From CAISTG01 sp964455185 (lineage in GTDB: Bacteria; Patescibacteriota; Patescibacteriia; 2-01-FULL-39-33): a stretch of 20,024 nt of DNA. The notes beneath the pieces were generated by a model. It was not told where the DNA came from and did no database searches. It worked only from the letters and a program-made list of their open reading frames with translations. The stretch is taken from assembly GCA_964455185.1 (NCBI GenBank), contig CAYVUR010000013.1, positions 1 through 20,024 of the forward strand. The letters run 5' to 3'. The translations under genes were made by a program, and so were the position numbers. Shown piece after piece: positions 16,900 to 20,024 of this stretch (the first letter of the stretch is position 1; each line of letters begins with the position of its first letter).

Positions 16900-18180
16900 T
16901 ATTTTAATATTTAATTTTATATTTGTCAATATCAACCAAAATAAAATAATTCCTATATATTGAGTCCAAAAATAATGATCAAAACATCCAATAATTAAAA
17001 GAGGAATAAACCAAAGTAATTGGTTATAATTTTTTTCTTGTATAATTGGTATCAAAAATAAAATTAGAAAAGCTATAAAAAATAAAAAGCCAATAATTCC
17101 TAATTCAGATAAAATCAATAGATATAAATTATGTACTGGTTGAAATAAATAAGCTGGTAATTGAGGATTAAACATAGCTAAAGTTGCAGTATAATTATTA
17201 ATTCCCACCCCTAACCAATTAGATGATTTAATAATAGTTAGTGATTCAATAATTTGGAGTTCTCTTTCATTAAGAGATTTTTTTTCTAAACGATTAGAAA
17301 AATCGTTTCTAGCAATAATTAAATTAGAAAAAGTAACAAGTAAAAAAGATCCAATAAGACAAGAAGTAATGATTAATTTTATAGTGGAATAATTTCTTTT
17401 TTTTATATTGTCAATAGTAGCAATTAGTAAAATAATTATTGTTGCTAACCACGCAGAACGTGAAAAAGAAAAGAAAATACCCAAAATGTTAGTAATAGCA
17501 AAAATCATTAAAATAATTTGATATTGTTTTTTTACTGAACATGATAATTTAAGACTTGCCAATAATCCGCAAACACAAACCCCCCCTAAAATATTTGGAT
17601 GAGAAAAGGTACCGTAAGCTCTTAACCAGCGCCCATCAGAATTTTCTATTACTATTTCTCCTAAACGGCTAGCTTCATGAGCGGCTATACCTAGCCATTT
17701 GTTTTCTGTAATTGATTGAGTTATAAATTGCCAAGCAGCTAATAATCCTTGAACTCCAGCTGTAAAAGAAAGGGGCCAAAGTAGATTATTCTGTTTAATT
17801 TTTAAAGAAATAATAATTAAAAATAGCGCCGCGCCCTCAAGAAGTTTAAGCCATAAATAAACAGCAGCAGATTTTTCTATTGACCAAAAAATTGATAGAC
17901 CAGACCAAGTAATTAATAACCATAAACAAATAATAGTTGTTTTTTTAATAAGATTGTTTTTATCTAAAAATTTAGATAATATAATTTTTTTTGATTTTAT
18001 TAAATATATTAGCGCTAAAATAGCGATGATTATTAACAATATTTCTGTAGCATAAAAAACTCCAGTACCATACTGCCATTTATAACCATTAATGTTTTTT
18101 TCATCAAAAATAAAAACTGTTTGCAGGGGCAATAATAAAATATAAAACCAAATTAATTTTTCAATAATTAGTTTTAGCAT
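16891..18180 (-). CDS. O-antigen ligase/polymerase family membrane protein (Wzy_C)
   Basis: A polytopic membrane protein of 429 residues with about ten to twelve hydrophobic helices. Family marks are YGTFSHPNILGG (189-200, His194), FSFSRSAW (237-244, Arg241), the periplasmic segment with WLGVGINNY (322-330), and QPVHNLYLLILSELGIIGFL (347-366, His350), a typical Wzy_C/WaaL signature. Such proteins transfer or polymerise surface polysaccharide from undecaprenyl-linked donors; the exact acceptor cannot be told from sequence. Its ATG overlaps the end of the nucleotidyltransferase-like gene by 20 bases in another frame, implying coupled translation. It ends in TAG inside the operator-like region of the ClpP-like gene. 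Confidence 0.9.
   Translation of the reverse strand: MLKLIIEKLIWFYILLLPLQTVFIFDEKNINGYKWQYGTGVFYATEILLIIIAILALIYLIKSKKIILSKFLDKNNLIKKTTIICLWLLITWSGLSIFWSIEKSAAVYLWLKLLEGAALFLIIISLKIKQNNLLWPLSFTAGVQGLLAAWQFITQSITENKWLGIAAHEASRLGEIVIENSDGRWLRAYGTFSHPNILGGVCVCGLLASLKLSCSVKKQYQIILMIFAITNILGIFFSFSRSAWLATIIILLIATIDNIKKRNYSTIKLIITSCLIGSFLLVTFSNLIIARNDFSNRLEKKSLNERELQIIESLTIIKSSNWLGVGINNYTATLAMFNPQLPAYLFQPVHNLYLLILSELGIIGFLFFIAFLILFLIPIIQEKNYNQLLWFIPLLIIGCFDHYFWTQYIGIILFWLILTNIKLNIKIFT
16901..16929 (-). promoter_or_regulatory. Consensus promoter of the ClpP-like gene
   Basis: On the minus strand TTGACA (16929-16924), a 17-base spacer and TAAAAT (16906-16901). The -35 is perfect and the -10 matches 5 of 6. 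It lies inside the 3' end of the upstream O-antigen ligase gene and would start RNA near 16894. Confidence 0.7.
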
Positions 18181-19081
18181 TTAGTATTTTTTCTATTTTA
18201 TCTTCGAATAATAAGTTATAATTACTTCTTTTATCATTATCATGTAATTTAATGATGCCTTCATTTAATATTACTTTTTTACCATCACAACTTTTGAGAT
18301 ATTTAGTGGGCAGTATTTTTAATTGCCATTGACGTAAAAATTTTTCATTAATAAATGGAGTTAAAATTTTTTCTAATATATATTTTATTTTATTTTCATC
18401 ATAAATAATAGATAATTCTGGTTGTTTATAATTTGGAAAAATAGTATTAATCCATTGGTTAGCTTTATAAAAACTTTCTTTTATTTTTTGCGAACCATAA
18501 AGAAAAATAAATGAAGCGGGTCCTAAATAATAATAGTAATAATCATTAGAATAATTTACTATTGAAAGATCAAGATGATTTTCATCAGCAAAATAACTAG
18601 GACATAATTTATTTTTAGTCTTTGTTTCTGAAGGTCTTAATCGTAATAATTTTAATATCAAATTAATAAAAAATCTAGCTGACCAAACTCTGTTAGGAGC
18701 TGTAATAAAAAATAAATCAATATCGCTTTCATTGTGACAGTTTTTTAAAGCTAAAGAACTATAAATTGCTATTCCTCTAATCCAAGGAAAATTTTTTAGA
18801 ATTTTTGCTGCCGTTTGAGCAATTTTTATTTTTTTTGAAGCTATTCGGTAGTGTTCATTCTTTATTTTTATTAAATCAGATCGACCGGATAAAAAATACC
18901 AACCTTGTTTTTCTTCAATATAGTTTTTAAGAGGTTTCTGTGAAATTTCTTTAAGTAATTTTTCTATTGTAGTTGGATAATCTAAATAATTGATCAATTC
19001 TAATAAAGTCAAAGGTCGATCTAAGACATCAAATCTTGCTATTGTTTTTAGTATTTTTTGTTGTAATTCAGTTAATTCCAT
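18161..19081 (-). CDS. Winged-helix plus nucleotidyltransferase-like protein
   Basis: Residues 1-75 look like a winged helix (ELQQKILKTIARFDVLDRPLT, then a wing at about 52-65). Residues 100-125 hold a pol-beta-type nucleotidyltransferase core, IYSSLALKNCHNESDIDLFF, with metal-binding Asp120 and Asp122. The usual GS before the helix is SS here (108-109), which questions activity. The remaining 180 residues are helical with many aromatic and lysine residues and match no family I recognise. No transmembrane helix or signal is present. It is the first gene of a transcript with the O-antigen ligase, so a role in surface polysaccharide work is suggested by context only. It ends with the only TGA stop in the window. 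The predicted promoter leaves almost no leader, so translation may be leaderless. Confidence 0.72.
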   Translation of the reverse strand: MELTELQQKILKTIARFDVLDRPLTLLELINYLDYPTTIEKLLKEISQKPLKNYIEEKQGWYFLSGRSDLIKIKNEHYRIASKKIKIAQTAAKILKNFPWIRGIAIYSSLALKNCHNESDIDLFFITAPNRVWSARFFINLILKLLRLRPSETKTKNKLCPSYFADENHLDLSIVNYSNDYYYYYLGPASFIFLYGSQKIKESFYKANQWINTIFPNYKQPELSIIYDENKIKYILEKILTPFINEKFLRQWQLKILPTKYLKSCDGKKVILNEGIIKLHDNDKRSNYNLLFEDKIEKILNAKTNY

Positions 19082-19089
19082 ACGATTTT

Positions 19090-19118
19090 AATATATCATG
19101 AACTAACCAACAAAACAA
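19090..19118 (-). promoter_or_regulatory. Predicted promoter of the nucleotidyltransferase/O-antigen ligase operon
   Basis: On the minus strand TTGTTT (19118-19113), a 17-base spacer and TATATT (19095-19090). The -35 shares bases with the T-run of the tRNA-Cys terminator. The start would fall near 19083, 2-4 bases before the ATG at 19081. Confidence 0.5.
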
Positions 19119-19142
19119 AAAAGTCCGCTAGTTAAGCGAACT
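19117..19142 (-). terminator. Intrinsic terminator of tRNA-Cys
   Basis: On the minus strand AGTTCGC (19142-19136) pairs with GCGGACT (19128-19122), seven pairs with one G-T, around a 7-base loop, followed by a T-run (19122-19117) and GTTTTG. Confidence 0.8.
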
Positions 19143-19149
19143 CTCTATG

Positions 19150-19221
<72 letters not shown>

Positions 19222-19234
19222 GTAAGATATAAAT

Positions 19235-19263
19235 AATATAACAGATGTTAATGGTTATTTCAA
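19235..19263 (-). promoter_or_regulatory. Predicted tRNA-Cys promoter
   Basis: On the minus strand TTGAAA (19263-19258), a 17-base spacer and TATATT (19240-19235) preceded by TGT, an extended -10. The start would be near 19228, about 7 bases before the mature tRNA 5' end. Confidence 0.7.
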
Positions 19264-19279
19264 GATTTTTAGAATTGAT

Positions 19280-19318
19280 AAACTAAAAATACTCAATTAA
19301 ATTGAGTATTTTTAGTTT
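19280..19318 (-). terminator. Terminator-like inverted repeat after the SLT gene
   Basis: A long near-continuous inverted repeat: AACTAAAAATACTCAATT (19281-19298) and its reverse complement (19300-19317), starting right after the minus-strand stop codon. The stem is AT-rich and its T-tract lies within the 3' arm, so it could act in both directions. Confidence 0.7.
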
Positions 19319-19858
19319 TTATTTAATAGCTAATTTTCTAGCACAATACCAGGCAGACCAATTGCCATCACGTAAACGTTTTTGAATAGCCCATCTAGTA
19401 GCCGTTTTGTAATCTAATCTTTCTGCATCAGAAAGTTTATGAATAGAATTAATTTGCCACAAACCTTTATCATTTGAACCATTACGATTATAGCCAACGG
19501 CTTTGTCGTCCCAACGACTTTCACAATTAATAATAGCATCTACTTCTTTAGGATTTAAACCAGCTTTTTGTACTTCAGCTAAAACCCAGGCTCGCATTTT
19601 CTCTTTGGGAGTTAATTCTGGTTCAATTTCTTTAGTTTCAACAATGTCTACAAATTCAGCATTTTCTTTTTTATTAGGATTTTTTATAAAATCAAGCTTA
19701 TTTTCTTGAATATTAAACACTAGAGAATTAGAAGAAGTGGCAATTTCCCAGTAATTTAGATTAGCTGCAATAGTAGGCTGGGGTAAAATCCATTGCCCCA
19801 AAGTAGTAATAATCCCTATGGTAATAATTGGTTTATAAAACTTACGTTTAAAAATCAT
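19319..19858 (-). CDS. Secreted lysozyme-like/SLT-type transglycosylase
   Basis: A basic start and hydrophobic helix (about 8-30, TIAA) form a signal peptide or N-terminal anchor. A charged linker follows (50-85). The domain at 88-179 is lysozyme-like: INCESRWDDKA with the catalytic Glu113 position, GLWQIN (132-137) followed by Ser138, then the aromatic end GNWSAWYCARKL. The only two cysteines, Cys112 and Cys172, could form a disulfide that closes the domain, in keeping with export. It probably cuts the glycan strands of peptidoglycan, either its own during growth or that of a neighbouring cell; the latter is speculation. It has a perfect-consensus promoter and a hairpin leader but no Shine-Dalgarno site, and ends at an inverted repeat before tRNA-Cys. 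Confidence 0.82.
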   Translation of the reverse strand: MIFKRKFYKPIITIGIITTLGQWILPQPTIAANLNYWEIATSSNSLVFNIQENKLDFIKNPNKKENAEFVDIVETKEIEPELTPKEKMRAWVLAEVQKAGLNPKEVDAIINCESRWDDKAVGYNRNGSNDKGLWQINSIHKLSDAERLDYKTATRWAIQKRLRDGNWSAWYCARKLAIK

Positions 19859-19870
19859 ATGTTTGTTTTT

Positions 19871-19920
19871 TTCGCTAACAAAAAATCACCCTAGCATATT
19901 AGAGTGATTTTTACAGCGAA
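19871..19920 (-). promoter_or_regulatory. Nested hairpin at the predicted 5' end of the SLT mRNA
   Basis: Outer arms TTCGCT (19871-19876) and AGCGAA (19915-19920) enclose inner arms AAAAATCAC (19881-19889) and GTGATTTTT (19904-19912), with a further CTA/TAG pairing inside. On the minus strand the inner stem ends in a T-run (GTGATTTTTTG), so it can look like an attenuator or short-RNA terminator. It ends 12 bases before the ATG. Confidence 0.6.
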
Positions 19921-19926
19921 TAGAAC

Positions 19927-19955
19927 ATTATATCACATAAAAGGGTTTTTGTCAA
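19927..19955 (-). promoter_or_regulatory. Perfect-consensus promoter of the SLT gene
   Basis: On the minus strand TTGACA (19955-19950), a 17-base spacer and TATAAT (19932-19927), with TGA directly before the -10 (extended -10). Both hexamers are exact. RNA would begin near 19920, at the first base of the nested hairpin. The remaining bases 19956-20024 show no gene or other clear signal. Confidence 0.88.
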
Positions 19956-20024
19956 TAGTTTTTATGTAGAAATTTTTAATTTTTTAGCTTATTTTAGATA
20001 TAAATAAACTATTTTATAAAATTA

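Noticed and set aside
18161..18163. TGA as a sense codon (UGA=Gly code of Gracilibacteria)
   Set aside because: TGA ends the nucleotidyltransferase-like frame where the O-antigen ligase ATG overlaps, and no other gene has an in-frame TGA; the standard bacterial code explains the window.

Overview
The window is strongly AT-rich and gene-dense. It looks like a chromosomal segment of an uncultured bacterium of the Candidate Phyla Radiation (Patescibacteria), most likely of the Parcubacteria type. This placement is an inference. It rests on the low GC, the tight packing, the near absence of Shine-Dalgarno sites, and a set of surface proteins of a style common in those genomes: EPANGE cysteine repeats, an S74 protein with LVIVD repeats, and a DUF916-like protein. 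Genes end in TAA or TAG, with one TGA, so the code looks standard rather than the UGA=Gly code of Gracilibacteria. No mobile element, CRISPR array or rRNA is visible.

Layout, plus strand (1-14570): the 3' part of lspA; a surface block made of a DUF916-like membrane-anchored protein (428-1357), a 945-residue FN3/carboxypeptidase-regulatory-like membrane protein (1368-4205) and a 1565-residue LVIVD-propeller plus peptidase S74 self-cleaving fibre protein (4345-9042); a thioredoxin/thioredoxin reductase pair (trxA-trxB); and a valS-tyrS pair that ends at a bidirectional terminator.

Layout, minus strand (14582-20024): reading in the direction of transcription from the right end, a secreted lysozyme-like/SLT protein behind a perfect-consensus promoter and a hairpin leader; tRNA-Cys(GCA); a winged-helix/nucleotidyltransferase-like gene overlapping an O-antigen ligase/polymerase gene; a ClpP-like protease with its own promoter, operator-like palindromes and strong ribosome binding site; and a TRM11-like methyltransferase followed by an HExxH minimetalloprotease.

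The surface block, the O-antigen ligase and the SLT protein all concern the cell envelope; the trx pair serves thiol redox balance; the aminoacyl-tRNA synthetases, tRNA and methyltransferase serve translation. The most interesting signals are: (1) the S74 protein, whose predicted Ser/Lys cleavage dyad is intact and would release an unusually large C-terminal piece; (2) four places where a terminator appears to share bases with the next promoter; (3) a dyad over the trxA -10 box; (4) the elaborate control region of the ClpP-like gene, whose expected catalytic Asp is not evident; (5) the hairpin at the predicted transcription start of the SLT gene; (6) a thioredoxin reductase without the usual NADPH-binding arginines. 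All promoter, operator and hairpin calls were made by eye in AT-rich DNA and are weaker than the gene calls.
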